Below are positions 23,868-33,038 of a stretch of DNA of 64,000 bases, one piece after another. The position numbers and the translations under genes were made by a program. The stretch lies in assembly GCF_019303495.1 (NCBI RefSeq), contig NZ_JAEVFI010000007.1, positions 79,342-143,341 on the forward strand, in the 5' to 3' direction. The notes below the pieces were generated by a model. It searched no databases. It saw only the letters and a list, made by a program, of their open reading frames with translations, and was not told the origin of the DNA. The DNA comes from Streptomyces sp. JJ66. GTDB lineage: Bacteria > Actinomycetota > Actinomycetes > Streptomycetales > Streptomycetaceae. Position 1 is the first letter of the stretch, and the number at the start of each line of letters is the position of its first letter.

Positions 23868-25550
23868 TCACAAATCGGACACGCGGGGGGTGGGTTCGGT
23901 GTACCCGGCCAGGTGTTCGGGCGTCCGCGCGGGCCGGGCCTTGCGCACGAAGGCCGCGCGCAGGGTGTGGTACGGCGCGCCCGCGTCGAAGAACGTCTGG
24001 CGCATCCGGGCCAGCTCCGCCTCCCGGTAGGCCCCCAGCGGCCGGTGCGCCTCGTCCCGCTCCCGGGCCGCCTTCTTCGCCGCGATCCGGCCCGGCAGCT
24101 GCGCCGACGCGGTGAGCCGTACGGCCAGCCGGGTGACCTCGGCACCGAAACCGCCCGGCGGCACCGGCACCAGGCGGTCCACCAGCCCCGCCCGGTGCGC
24201 CGCCGCCGCGCTCACCGGCAGCGCGCGCTCCGTCAGCTCGCGCGCCGCCGCCTCGCCCACCCGGCGCGGCAGCACGTACGTCCAGAACTCCGACCCGTAC
24301 AGCCCCATCAGCCGGTAGTGCGGGTTGAGCACCACCCCTTCCCGGCACCACACCTCGTCGGCCGCCAGCGCCAGCATCACACCGCCAGCCGCCGCGTTCC
24401 CGGCCAGCGCCGCCACCACCAGCCGGTCCCCGGTGGTCAGCACCGCCTCCACCAGGTCGTCCATGGCCCGGATGGTCGCCCACGACTCCGCCGCCGGATC
24501 GGCCGCCGCCTCGATCGCGCCCAGGTGGATGCCGTTGCAGAAGAAGTCCCGGGTGCCGCCCAGCACCAGCACGTCCGTCGGCCGGGTACACGCGAACCGG
24601 TACGCCTGCAGCAGCCTGCGGCACTGCTCCGCGCTCATCGCCCCGCCGGGGAAGGACCACCGCAGGAACCCCGCCGACCCCTCCTCGGCGTACCAGATGT
24701 CCCGGTAGGTCTCGCGCCGCGCCGGTGACCACAGCGACGCGGGCACCTCCGGAGCCCCCGCCCCCACCTGCTCCGCCGCCGCCCGCCGGAACGTGCGCGG
24801 CCCGCCCGGACGCCGGCGGGGCCGCACCTCGGGAATCCACACCGCCCCGTCCGCCGTCGCCCGGCACACCGCGCCGTGCCGCGTGGCCAGCACCTGGCCC
24901 GGGCGGCCCCGCAGCCGGTCCTCGCGGCAGCCCCCGTGCAGGTACCAGTCACCGTCCAGCACGCCCGGCTGGGAGTGCGCCGCCCGCAGCTTGCGCAGCA
25001 CCACCTCGGTGGAATCCGCCGCCCAGTCGATGCGCCGCTCCTCCTGCCGCACGACGGGCCGCCACCGCCCCGCACCGGCCCGGCGCGGCACGTACGTTCC
25101 CGACGCGAACCGCTCCACCGCCTCCAGCACCGCCCCGCTCGCCGCGTCCGCCAGCTCACCCCGGTACAGCGCGCTCTTGCCCACGCCCGGCGGCACCGGA
25201 AACGACGCCGACGCCCACACCGGCCCGCCGTCCAGCTCCGCCTCGGCCTGCAACACCGTCACGCCCCACTCGGTGACCCCGTCCAGCAGCGCCCGGTCCA
25301 GCGCCGAGGGACCCCGGTCACCCGGCGGTCCCGGGTGCACCACCAGGCACGGGTACGCCGACCACACCTCGCGCGGGATGGCCCGCGTCAGCATCGGCGC
25401 GATCACCAGCTGGGGGTCGTGGGCCCGCACCGCGTCCGCGAACCCGTCCACCGCCAGCTCGACCGCCACCCGGTGCCGACGGTCGGTCAGCTCGGTGAAG
25501 ACCCGCTGTGTCAGGCTGTTGAAGGCACTCGCCAGAAGCAGGATGCGCAC
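23868..25550 (-). CDS. hypX: HypX, CO-ligand synthesis protein for aerobic hydrogenase maturation
   Basis: A 560-residue two-domain enzyme. The N-terminal half resembles formyl-THF-dependent hydrolases/transferases (MRILLLASAFNSLTQRVFTE; LVVHPGPPGDRGPSALDRAL, including the HPG motif). The C-terminal half resembles enoyl-CoA hydratases (VLVLGGTRDFFCNGIHLG, GNAAAGGVMLALAADEVW). HypX makes the active-site CO from N10-formyl-THF when oxygen is present, so its presence marks aerobic hydrogenase assembly. GTG 25550 was chosen because GGGAGG stands 5 bases upstream and it gives the family N-terminus. It opens the minus-strand operon, 81 bp before hhyS, divergent from hypA. Confidence 0.93.
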   Translation of the reverse strand: MRILLLASAFNSLTQRVFTELTDRRHRVAVELAVDGFADAVRAHDPQLVIAPMLTRAIPREVWSAYPCLVVHPGPPGDRGPSALDRALLDGVTEWGVTVLQAEAELDGGPVWASASFPVPPGVGKSALYRGELADAASGAVLEAVERFASGTYVPRRAGAGRWRPVVRQEERRIDWAADSTEVVLRKLRAAHSQPGVLDGDWYLHGGCREDRLRGRPGQVLATRHGAVCRATADGAVWIPEVRPRRRPGGPRTFRRAAAEQVGAGAPEVPASLWSPARRETYRDIWYAEEGSAGFLRWSFPGGAMSAEQCRRLLQAYRFACTRPTDVLVLGGTRDFFCNGIHLGAIEAAADPAAESWATIRAMDDLVEAVLTTGDRLVVAALAGNAAAGGVMLALAADEVWCREGVVLNPHYRLMGLYGSEFWTYVLPRRVGEAAARELTERALPVSAAAAHRAGLVDRLVPVPPGGFGAEVTRLAVRLTASAQLPGRIAAKKAARERDEAHRPLGAYREAELARMRQTFFDAGAPYHTLRAAFVRKARPARTPEHLAGYTEPTPRVSDL

Positions 25551-25716
25551 GGCCACCTCCCAGGGCACGGGGATCAGGACAGGCCGCCGATCCTGACGCC
25601 CCCTCCCGCCCCGCCCGCCGCACGCCACGCCCCGGTGTCGGCCGCACGGGGGGAAATCGTCACCCCAGGGCCGCGCCGTCCCCTCCCCGGGCACCCGGAA
25701 TGCCACCGTGAACCCG
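25551..25716. promoter_or_regulatory. Divergent control region between hypX and hypA
   Basis: This 166-bp gap must contain the promoters for both arms of the hydrogenase locus. It is very GC-rich. I can see no convincing -10/-35 pair or strong palindrome; the most unusual stretch is GGGGGGAAATCGTCACCCC around 25649-25667. The single shared gap suggests both operons are controlled together. Confidence 0.45.
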
Positions 25717-26076
25717 ATGCACGAACTGTCGATCGCCACCGCCGTCGTCGAAAGCGCCGAGGCCGCCGCCCGGCGGCACGGCGCCACCTGTGTCGGCTCC
25801 GTGCGGCTGCGCGTCGGCGAGCTGTCCGGCGTCGTCCCCGACGCCCTGCGCTTCTCCTTCGAACTCGCCGCCGCCGGGACCGCGCTGGAAGGCGCTGCGC
25901 TGGAGATCGAGGACGTGCCCGCCCGCGCCCGCTGCGCCACCTGCCCCGGTGACTTCCCCGTCGGCTCCCCGCCCGACCTGCGGTGCCCCCGCTGCGAGGG
26001 CTCGGCCGCCGAACTGGTCAGCGGGCGGGAACTGGAACTGGCCGCCGTAACGCTACCTTCAGGAGTGACCCCGTGA
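25717..26076 (+). CDS. hypA: HypA, hydrogenase nickel metallochaperone
   Basis: Delivers nickel with HypB to the large subunit. 119 residues, beginning M-H-E-L-S: the free N-terminus and His2 bind nickel, so ATG 25717 is the functional start and not the in-frame GTG 25708. A zinc site is formed by two CxxC pairs, CATC and CPRC, near residues 73 and 92. RLRVGELSGVVPDALRFSFE is the family core. The stop overlaps the hypB start by one base (TGATG). First gene of the plus-strand maturation operon. Confidence 0.96.
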   Translation: MHELSIATAVVESAEAAARRHGATCVGSVRLRVGELSGVVPDALRFSFELAAAGTALEGAALEIEDVPARARCATCPGDFPVGSPPDLRCPRCEGSAAELVSGRELELAAVTLPSGVTP

Positions 26077-26996
26077 TGTGCCGGACCGTTGACCTGCGCC
26101 ACGCGGTGCTGGCGAAGAACGACGGCCTCGCCGCCAGCCTCCGCGCCGACCTGGCCGGGCGCGGCGTCACCGCCGTCAACCTCATGTCCAGCCCCGGCAG
26201 CGGCAAGACGGCGCTGCTGGAACGCGTGCTCACCCGCGCCGGTGAACGTCACCTCGCCGCCGCCGCCCTCACCGCCGACCTCGCCACCGAGAACGACGCC
26301 CGCCGCCTCGCCCGCTCCGGCGCCCCGGTCCAGCAGGTCCTCACTGGCGGCCTGTGCCACCTGGAGTGCGAGCAGGTCCGCGCCCACCTCACCGACTGGC
26401 TCCCGGCGGGCGTACGGGCGCTGTTCATCGAGAACGTCGGCAACCTGGTCTGCCCCGCCTCCTACGACCTGGGCGAATCCCTGCGCGTGGTGCTGATGTC
26501 GGTCACCGAGGGCGAGGACAAGCCGGTCAAGTACCCCACCGCCTTCGGCCTCGCCCACCTGGTGGTACTCACCAAGACCGACCTCGCCGACGCCGTGGAG
26601 TTCGACTTCCCCGCCTTCACCGCCCACGTCGAGCAGGTCAACCCCGGCGTCGAGATCGTGCACTCCTCCGCCCGCACGGGAGAGGGCGTCGAACCGCTCC
26701 TGGACCGCGTGCTCGCCACGTGCAGCGGCGTGACGCCCCACCAGCCCGTGCTGGCCGCCCAGCACCTGGCCCACCACGCCCACGACCACGGCCCCGGCGG
26801 GCATGACCCCGGCGGCCATGACCACGGCGGCCCCGACGCCGACGGCCACCACGCCCCGGCACGCGGAGCCCACGACCACGACAGCCCCGGGACGCACGGC
26901 CACACGCCGGACGAGGCGGAGGCGGACGGGCTGACCCGGACGCTCAACGCCCCGGCCGCACCCGGACGGGTGACGGACCCGAGCCACCAGGGCTGA
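26076..26996 (+). CDS. hypB: HypB, nickel-inserting GTPase with C-terminal His-rich tail
   Basis: GTPase that drives nickel insertion, 306 residues. The P-loop is SSPGSGKT near residue 39; the G-domain metal site is CHLECEQ plus the cysteine in NVGNLVCPASYDLGE; VVLTKTDL gives base specificity. The histidine-rich nickel-storage stretch, usually near the N-terminus, is here at the C-terminus: 14 histidines in residues 230-276 (HLAHHAHDHGPGGHDPGG onward). The N-terminus is MCRTVD without the E. coli-type CxxCGC motif. Its ATG overlaps the hypA stop. Confidence 0.95.
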   Translation: MCRTVDLRHAVLAKNDGLAASLRADLAGRGVTAVNLMSSPGSGKTALLERVLTRAGERHLAAAALTADLATENDARRLARSGAPVQQVLTGGLCHLECEQVRAHLTDWLPAGVRALFIENVGNLVCPASYDLGESLRVVLMSVTEGEDKPVKYPTAFGLAHLVVLTKTDLADAVEFDFPAFTAHVEQVNPGVEIVHSSARTGEGVEPLLDRVLATCSGVTPHQPVLAAQHLAHHAHDHGPGGHDPGGHDHGGPDADGHHAPARGAHDHDSPGTHGHTPDEAEADGLTRTLNAPAAPGRVTDPSHQG

Positions 26997-27024
26997 GCCG
27001 GAGCGGACCGAGCGGACTTCACCC

Positions 27025-29589
27025 ATGACAGAAGCGGTCACCCAGGACGCGGCCGACGGCGGCGCGCACGGCACCGCCAGCCCGGATGCCGGGCGTGACG
27101 GCGCTGCCCACGACTGCACCGCGTCCGGCGGCGCCACGTCCGGCACCGCCGCGTCCGGCAGCACCGTGCGCCACGGCGCCGCGTCCGGCGGTGGCAGGAC
27201 GCGGCGCCGCGTCACCGTGCGCGGCGTCGTCCAGGGGGTCGGCTTCCGCCCGTTCGCGCACCGCCTGGCCACCGGGCTCGCCCTCACCGGCCACGTCTCC
27301 AACTCCGCCGCCGGAGTCATCGCCGAGGTGGAGGGCCCGGCGGACGCCGTCGAGGAGTTCTGCCGGCGGCTGCGCACCCAGGCTCCGCCGCTGGCCGCCG
27401 TCCGCGAGGTCACCCACACCCCCCTCACTCCCACCGGCGACGGCGAGCCGGGCTTCACCATCCGCACCTCCGCGCCCGACTCCGCCCCCACCGAAGACGC
27501 CGGACAGCGCACCCTGATCCCCCCGGACACCGCCACCTGCGCCGACTGCCTGCGCGAACTGGCCGACCCCGGCGACCGCCGCCACCGCCACCCGTTCATC
27601 ACCTGCACCCACTGCGGCCCCCGCTTCACCATCGCCACCGCGCTCCCCTACGACCGCGCGACCACCACCATGTCGGTCTTCCCGCTGTGCCCGGCCTGCG
27701 CCGCCGAGTACACCGACCCGCTGGACCGCCGCTTCCACGCCCAGCCCGTCGCCTGCCACGACTGCGGCCCACGGCTGCGGCTCACCCCGTCCGCCGGGCT
27801 CGGACTGCGTCCGGCCGAGGGCGCACCGGCGCTGGCCGCCGCCCGGCTGCTGCTGGCCGAGGGCGCGGTGCTCGCCGTGAAGGGCGTCGGCGGCTACCAC
27901 CTGGCCTGCGACGCCGCCAACTCCCGCGCGGTGGCCACCCTGCGCCGCCGCAAGGCGCGCGGTGACAAGCCGTTCGCCGTGATGTGCGCGGACGCCGCCA
28001 CCGCGGCGCGCCTCGCCCACGTCAGCCCGGCCGAGCGGGCCGTGCTGACCGCCCCGCGCCGCCCCATCGTGCTGCTGCGCCGCCTGGCCACGCCCGGCCC
28101 GGGGCTACTGGCCGACGGGGTGTGCCCGGGCAGCCCGGACGTCGGCGTCCTGCTGCCCTACACGCCGCTGCACCAGCTCCTGTTCGGCCTCCCCGGTGAT
28201 CCGCCCGGCCCCCGCACGCTCGTGCTGACCAGCGGCAACCGCTCGGGCGAGCCGATCGTCACCGACGACGCCGACGCCCTGACCCGCCTCGCCGGTCTCG
28301 CCGACGCCTGGCTCGGCCACGACCGCCGCATCGACACCCCGTGCGACGATTCGGTGGTGCGCGTCCGCGCGGACGGCACCGAGTTGGTGCTGCGCCGCTC
28401 GCGCGGGTACGCGCCCACCCCGCTGCCGCTGCCCATCACCGTCCGCCCCACCCTGGCCGTCGGCGGCGACCTGAAGAACACGCTGTGCCTGGCCGAGGGT
28501 GAGCAGGCGTTCTTCTCCGCGCACCTCGGCGACATGGGCGACGTCGCGACGCTGGACGCCTTCACCCGCGCCGAACAGCGGCTGCGCGCGCTCACCGGCA
28601 TCGCACCACAACTGCTCGCCGCCGACCCGCACCCCGGCTACCAGGCCACCCGCTGGGCGCGGCGGCACGCGGCCGGGCGGGAACTGCGGCTGGTGCGGCA
28701 CCATCACGCGCACGTCGCCTCCGCGCTGGCCGAACACGGGCTGGACGGCGCCGCGCCCGTCATCGGCGTCGCCTTCGACGGCACCGGGTACGGCGCGGAC
28801 GGTGCGGTGTGGGGCGGTGAAGTGCTGCTGGCGGACTACGCCGGGTACCGCCGCCTGGCCCACCTGGCGTACGCCCCGCTGCCCGGCGGCGACGCGGGCG
28901 TGGCCAACTGCTACCGCACCGCGCTCGCCCGGCTGCGTACGGCCGGGGTCGCCTGGGACCCCGCGCTGCCGTGCGTCGCCGCCTGCCCGGCCGACGAGCG
29001 GCGCCTGCTGTCCCGGCAGCTGGAACGCGACCTCGCCTGTGTGCCCACGTCGTCCACGGGCCGCCTGTTCGACGCCGTGTCCTCGCTTGTGGGCGTGTGC
29101 CACCGCGCGGGCTACGAGGCGCAGGCGGCGATCGAACTGGAGGCCGCCGCCGCCCGGGCGTGGCCCGTACCCGAGCCGCCCCCGGGCTACACCTTCGCGG
29201 TGCGCGCGGGCGCGGGCGAGCGCCCGGACGTGCTCGACCCGGCGCCGCTGCTCGCCACGCTCGCCGACGACGTGCGGCGCGGTATCCCGGCCCCGGTGCT
29301 GGCGGCCCGCTTCCACCGGGCGCTCGCCTCGGCCGTCGTCACCGTCTGCCGTCGCGCGCGGCAGGCCAGCGGTGCGACGAGCGTCGCCCTCACCGGTGGC
29401 GTCTTCGCCAACGCGCTGCTGGACGAGGCGTGCGCGGAGGGCCTGCGCGCGCACGGTTTCACGGTGCTGCGGCACGGCCAGGTGCCCCCGGGGGACGGCG
29501 GTCTGGCGCTCGGCCAGCTCCTGGTGGCCGCGCACGCCCGCCCCGCGCACGCCGCATCAGCTGGCGACCCCCACGGACGAACGGAGTAA
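27025..29589 (+). CDS. hypF: HypF, carbamoyltransferase for cyanide-ligand synthesis
   Basis: Transfers the carbamoyl group of carbamoyl phosphate to HypE. 854 residues: ~58 residues of A/S/T/G low complexity; acylphosphatase domain from ~62 (VRGVVQGVGFRPFAHRL); two zinc fingers (CADC...CTHCGPRF; CPAC...CHDCGPR, ~170-255); YrdC-like domain (KGVGGYHLACDAANSRA); Kae1-like carbamoyl-transfer domain with VRHHHAHVASAL and FDGTGYG, ending with ALTGGVFANALLDE. ATG 27025 begins the long frame; the low-complexity leader means a later start is possible. It is 28 bp after hypB. Confidence 0.96.
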   Translation: MTEAVTQDAADGGAHGTASPDAGRDGAAHDCTASGGATSGTAASGSTVRHGAASGGGRTRRRVTVRGVVQGVGFRPFAHRLATGLALTGHVSNSAAGVIAEVEGPADAVEEFCRRLRTQAPPLAAVREVTHTPLTPTGDGEPGFTIRTSAPDSAPTEDAGQRTLIPPDTATCADCLRELADPGDRRHRHPFITCTHCGPRFTIATALPYDRATTTMSVFPLCPACAAEYTDPLDRRFHAQPVACHDCGPRLRLTPSAGLGLRPAEGAPALAAARLLLAEGAVLAVKGVGGYHLACDAANSRAVATLRRRKARGDKPFAVMCADAATAARLAHVSPAERAVLTAPRRPIVLLRRLATPGPGLLADGVCPGSPDVGVLLPYTPLHQLLFGLPGDPPGPRTLVLTSGNRSGEPIVTDDADALTRLAGLADAWLGHDRRIDTPCDDSVVRVRADGTELVLRRSRGYAPTPLPLPITVRPTLAVGGDLKNTLCLAEGEQAFFSAHLGDMGDVATLDAFTRAEQRLRALTGIAPQLLAADPHPGYQATRWARRHAAGRELRLVRHHHAHVASALAEHGLDGAAPVIGVAFDGTGYGADGAVWGGEVLLADYAGYRRLAHLAYAPLPGGDAGVANCYRTALARLRTAGVAWDPALPCVAACPADERRLLSRQLERDLACVPTSSTGRLFDAVSSLVGVCHRAGYEAQAAIELEAAAARAWPVPEPPPGYTFAVRAGAGERPDVLDPAPLLATLADDVRRGIPAPVLAARFHRALASAVVTVCRRARQASGATSVALTGGVFANALLDEACAEGLRAHGFTVLRHGQVPPGDGGLALGQLLVAAHARPAHAASAGDPHGRTE

Positions 29590-29594
29590 GGCCC

Positions 29595-29966
29595 ATGTGT
29601 CTGGCGGTGCCCGGCAAAGTGGTCGGGACGAGTGAACGGGACGGCACGCCCATGGCGCGGGTCGATTTCGGCGGCGTCGTGAAGGACGTGTGCCTGGCCT
29701 ACGTCCCGGACGCGGAAGTAGGCGAGTACGTCATCGTCCACGTCGGTTTCGCGCTCCAGCGGCTGGACGAGGAGTCCGCCCGCGCCTCCCTCGCCCTGTT
29801 CGAACAACTCGGCCTGCTGGAGGAGGAGTTCGGTGACGCCTGGGGCCGGGCGGCCACCGAGGCGGGCGCGGCCAACCCGGCGGCGTCCCCACCCGGGGAG
29901 AGCCGGTCCGCGTCCCCGGCGTCCCCCGCGTCCGAGGAACCCGTGCTGGAGGAAGGTGCCCGGTGA
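29595..29966 (+). CDS. hypC: HypC, hydrogenase assembly chaperone
   Basis: Carries the Fe(CN)2CO unit with HypD. 123 residues; the essential N-terminal Cys2 is in [10 protein letters not shown], followed by [20 protein letters not shown] and [19 protein letters not shown]. After ~80 residues, the usual HypC size, there is a low-complexity extension of ~40 residues rich in A, S, P and E, which seems specific to this lineage. ATG 29595 is 5 bp after hypF; the stop overlaps hypD by 4 bp. Confidence 0.95.
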   Translation: MCLAVPGKVVGTSERDGTPMARVDFGGVVKDVCLAYVPDAEVGEYVIVHVGFALQRLDEESARASLALFEQLGLLEEEFGDAWGRAATEAGAANPAASPPGESRSASPASPASEEPVLEEGAR

Positions 29967-31171
29967 AGTACATCGACGAGTTCCACGACCCCGCGCTCGC
30001 CCGGCGGCTGCTGGACGACATCCACGCCACGGTCACCCGGCCGTGGGCACTGATGGAAGTGTGCGGCGGCCAGACGCACTCGATCATCCGGCACGGCATC
30101 GACCAACTGCTACCGGACTCCCTGGAGCTGATCCACGGCCCCGGCTGCCCGGTGTGCGTCACCCCGCTGGAGATGATCGACAAGGCGCTGGAGATCGCGT
30201 CCCGGCCCGAGGTGATCTTCTGCTCGTTCGGTGACATGCTCCGCGTCCCCGGCTCCGAGCGCGACCTGTTCCGGGTGCGCAGCTCCGGCGGCGACGTGCG
30301 GGTGGTGTACTCGCCGATGGACGCGCTCGACCTCGCCCGCCGCCACCCCGACCGCGAGGTGGTGTTCTTCGGCATCGGCTTCGAGACGACGGCCCCGGCC
30401 AACGCCATGACCGTGCACGAGGCGCGGCGCCTGGGCATCGGCAACTTCAGCCTGCTCGTCTCGCACGTGCGCGTGCCGCCCGCCGTCGAGGCGATCATGC
30501 GGGCGCCGGACTGCCGGGTGCAGGCGTTCCTCGCGGCCGGGCACGTGTGCAGCGTGATGGGCACCGCCGAGTACCCCCAGCTGGCCGAGCGGTACCGGGT
30601 GCCGATGGTCGTCACCGGGTTCGAGCCGCTGGACATCCTGGAGGGGGTGCGCCGCGCCGTGCGCCAACTGGAGCGTGGCGAACACCGGGTGGAGAACGCC
30701 TACCCGCGCGCCGTGCGGGAGGCGGGCAACGCGGCGGCGCTGGCGCGCATCGAGGAGGTCTTCGAGGTCACCGACCGCTCCTGGCGCGGCATCGGCCTGA
30801 TCCCGGACAGCGGCTGGCGGCTGTCCCCCGCCTTCCGCGCCTACGACGCCGAGCACCGCTTCGACGTCGGCGATGTGCACACCGCCGAACCCGCCGCCTG
30901 CCGCAGCGGCGAGGTGCTGCGGGGGCTGATCAAGCCGCACGCGTGCGAGGCGTTCGGCACGACGTGCACGCCGCGCTCGCCGCTGGGCGCGACGATGGTC
31001 TCCAGCGAGGGCGCCTGCGCGGCGTACTTCCTCTACCGCCGACTCCAGACCCCACCCGCCCCGGAGGCCCCGGACGCCCCGGAGGCCACAGCCGCTTCGG
31101 CCGCCCCGCTAGCCCCGGACGCCACCGGAGCACCCGCCCCCGCCCTGGAGGAGGCGACTTTCCGTGCCTGA
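29963..31171 (+). CDS. hypD: HypD, Fe-S scaffold for Fe(CN)2CO assembly
   Basis: 402 residues. Conserved HypD motifs are [15 protein letters not shown] near residue 30, [10 protein letters not shown] near 63, [11 protein letters not shown], and the C-terminal cluster-binding cysteines around [20 protein letters not shown] and [20 protein letters not shown]. It ends with ~40 residues of A/P-rich sequence. GTG 29963 overlaps the hypC stop (GTGA). It works with HypC and HypE to attach the diatomic ligands to iron. Confidence 0.96.
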   Translation: MKYIDEFHDPALARRLLDDIHATVTRPWALMEVCGGQTHSIIRHGIDQLLPDSLELIHGPGCPVCVTPLEMIDKALEIASRPEVIFCSFGDMLRVPGSERDLFRVRSSGGDVRVVYSPMDALDLARRHPDREVVFFGIGFETTAPANAMTVHEARRLGIGNFSLLVSHVRVPPAVEAIMRAPDCRVQAFLAAGHVCSVMGTAEYPQLAERYRVPMVVTGFEPLDILEGVRRAVRQLERGEHRVENAYPRAVREAGNAAALARIEEVFEVTDRSWRGIGLIPDSGWRLSPAFRAYDAEHRFDVGDVHTAEPAACRSGEVLRGLIKPHACEAFGTTCTPRSPLGATMVSSEGACAAYFLYRRLQTPPAPEAPDAPEATAASAAPLAPDATGAPAPALEEATFRA

Positions 31172-32240
31172 GCCGACGACGCCCGCGGTGGTGGACCCCG
31201 TCGCGTGGACCTGCCCCGCGCCGCTGCGCGACCACCCCACCGTCGTGCTCGGACACGGCGGCGGCGGGGCGCTGTCCGCCGAGCTGATGGAGCACCTGTT
31301 CGCGCCCGCCTACGGCAACGAGACGCTGGCCGGGCTCGGCGACAGCGCCGCGCTCACACTCGGCGGCGCGCGGCTGGCGTTCTCCACCGACTCCTACGTG
31401 GTGCGCCCGCTGTTCTTCCCCGGGGGCAGCATCGGGGACCTCGCGGTCAACGGCACCGTCAACGACCTGGCGATGAGCGGCGCCCGCGCGGCCTACCTGT
31501 CGTGCGCGTTCATCCTGGAGGAGGGTGTGGAGCTGTCGGTGGTCGGGAAGGTGGCCGGGGCGATCGGGGCCGCCGCCTCGGCCGCGGGGGTCACCGTCGC
31601 CACCGGTGACACCAAGGTCGTGGACTCCGGCCACGGCGACGGCGTCTACGTCAACACCTCCGGCATCGGCCTCGTCCCCGACGGGGTGGACATCCGCCCG
31701 CAGCGTGCGCGGCCGGGTGACGTGGTGATCGTCAGCGGGCCGATCGGGCTGCACGGCATCGCGATCATGAGCAGGCGCGAGGGGCTGGAGTTCGGCGCCG
31801 AGGAGATCGTCAGCGACACGGCGCCCTTGGGCGGCCTGGTCGCGGCGATGCTCGGCGTCACCCGTGAGGTGCACGTGCTGCGCGACCCGACGCGGGGCGG
31901 GGTGGCGGCGTCACTCAACGAGATCGCCACCGCCTCGGGCACCGGCGTCGTCCTCACCGAGCGTGACGTGCCCGTCCCGGACGCGGTGTCCGCCGCCTGC
32001 GGCTTCCTCGGCCTCGACCCGCTCTACGTCGCCAACGAGGGGCGCCTGCTGGCGTTCGTCCCGCGCGCCGAGGCCGACGCGGTGCTGGCCGCCATGCGCG
32101 AGCACCCCCAGGGCGCGGGCGCGGCGGTCATCGGGGCATGCGTGGCCGAACACCCCGGCATGGTCGTCGCCCGCACCACCCTGGGCGGCACCCGCGTCGT
32201 GGACCTGCCGCTGGGCGAACAGCTCCCCCGTATCTGCTGA
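31164..32240 (+). CDS. hypE: HypE, thiocyanate-forming dehydratase
   Basis: Converts its own carbamoylated C-terminal cysteine to thiocyanate, the source of cyanide ligands. 358 residues in the PurM/SelD-like fold: [68 protein letters not shown], and [16 protein letters not shown]. It ends in the essential P-R-I-C. GTG 31164 overlaps hypD by 8 bp. Last gene of the maturation operon, followed by a hairpin. Confidence 0.97.
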   Translation: MPEPTTPAVVDPVAWTCPAPLRDHPTVVLGHGGGGALSAELMEHLFAPAYGNETLAGLGDSAALTLGGARLAFSTDSYVVRPLFFPGGSIGDLAVNGTVNDLAMSGARAAYLSCAFILEEGVELSVVGKVAGAIGAAASAAGVTVATGDTKVVDSGHGDGVYVNTSGIGLVPDGVDIRPQRARPGDVVIVSGPIGLHGIAIMSRREGLEFGAEEIVSDTAPLGGLVAAMLGVTREVHVLRDPTRGGVAASLNEIATASGTGVVLTERDVPVPDAVSAACGFLGLDPLYVANEGRLLAFVPRAEADAVLAAMREHPQGAGAAVIGACVAEHPGMVVARTTLGGTRVVDLPLGEQLPRIC

Positions 32241-32309
32241 CGCCGCTGCCGTGCGCCGGAGCCCGCCCGGTGACAGCACCCGGCCCGGTCCAAGCTGAGC
32301 CCGACGCCG

Positions 32310-32332
32310 ATGCCCGACGCCGCGTCGGGCAT
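32310..32332 (+). terminator. Hairpin after hypE
   Basis: Arms ATGCCCGACG (32310-32319) and CGTCGGGCAT (32323-32332), 10 bp with a 3-base loop, 70 bp after the hypE stop and 60 bp before the next start codon. Likely terminator of the hypABFCDE operon, without a T-tract. Confidence 0.65.
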
Positions 32333-32392
32333 AGCACCCCGCAGGGTGGGCACCCGAAGAACGTTCGCTGACCACATCCCACAAGGAAGGAC

Positions 32393-32944
32393 GTGAACGA
32401 CGTGCGCGTCGCGTTTCTCGTCGCACAGGAAGGCATCGAACAGGTCGAGCTGACCGAGCCCTGGAAGGCGGTGACCGAGGCCGGCGGCACCCCGCGCCTG
32501 CTCGCCCCCAAGGGCGGATCGGTGCAAGCCTTCCACCACTTGGAGGCGGCCGACACCTTCCCCGTGGACCAGGAGGTCGGCCAGGCCGGCATGGAGGAGT
32601 ACGACGGCCTCGTCCTCCCCGGCGGCGTCGCGAACCCCGACGCCCTGCGGATGGACGCGGAGTCCGTCTCGTTCGTCAAGGGGTTCTTCGAGCGCGGCAA
32701 GCCCGTCGCGGCGATCTGCCACGCGCCGTGGACGCTGGTGGAGGCCGACGTCGTACGCGGACGGCGCCTGACGTCCTGGCCCAGCCTGCGAACCGACCTG
32801 CGCAACGCGGGCGCCGAGTGGGTGGACGAGCAGGTGGTGCTGTGCGCGGCCGGCCCGAACACGCTGATCACCAGCCGCAAGCCGGACGATCTGCGGGCGT
32901 TCTGCGACACCTTCGTCCCGGAGTTCCAGAAGGTCTCCTCGTAA
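32393..32944 (+). CDS. DJ-1/PfpI family protein
   Basis: A 183-residue class I glutamine-amidotransferase-like protein. The nucleophile elbow is AAICHAPWTL with Cys109 and His110, and the conserved glutamate is in LVAQEGIEQVEL near residue 13-19. LVLPGGVANPDALR is the second family motif. PfpI-type proteins have been described as intracellular proteases or as deglycases that act on methylglyoxal adducts; which applies here is unknown. GTG 32393 has AAGGAAGG just upstream. Confidence 0.9.
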   Translation: MNDVRVAFLVAQEGIEQVELTEPWKAVTEAGGTPRLLAPKGGSVQAFHHLEAADTFPVDQEVGQAGMEEYDGLVLPGGVANPDALRMDAESVSFVKGFFERGKPVAAICHAPWTLVEADVVRGRRLTSWPSLRTDLRNAGAEWVDEQVVLCAAGPNTLITSRKPDDLRAFCDTFVPEFQKVSS

Positions 32945-32966
32945 CGGGCGGCGTTCCGGCACCCCA

Positions 32967-33008
32967 CAGCGAGGCGCCCCGGACCGTGTGGTCCGGGGCG
33001 CCTCGCTG
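32967..33008. terminator. Perfect 18-bp bidirectional terminator
   Basis: Arms 32967-32984 and 32991-33008 are perfectly complementary (CAGCGAGGCGCCCCGGAC and its complement) with a 6-base loop. It lies between the convergent PfpI gene (+) and L,D-transpeptidase gene (-). Confidence 0.85.
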
Positions 33009-33038
33009 GGTATGCCGGGGGCAGGCGTCAGACGGTGA

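Noticed and set aside
20342..24728. Very long plus-strand frames across the hydrogenase subunit genes
   Set aside because: They are mirror frames of hhyL, hhyS and hypX; composition is Gly/Val/Arg-rich without domains.
25551..27638. Minus-strand open frame extending the hypX reading frame by nearly 700 codons upstream
   Set aside because: It runs antisense through hypA, hypB and the start of hypF, is low complexity, and the HypX family N-terminus with a good ribosome site lies at 25550.
32310..32332. Hairpin after hypE considered as an operator for the PfpI gene
   Set aside because: It is closer to a terminator in position and form; no promoter elements flank it convincingly.
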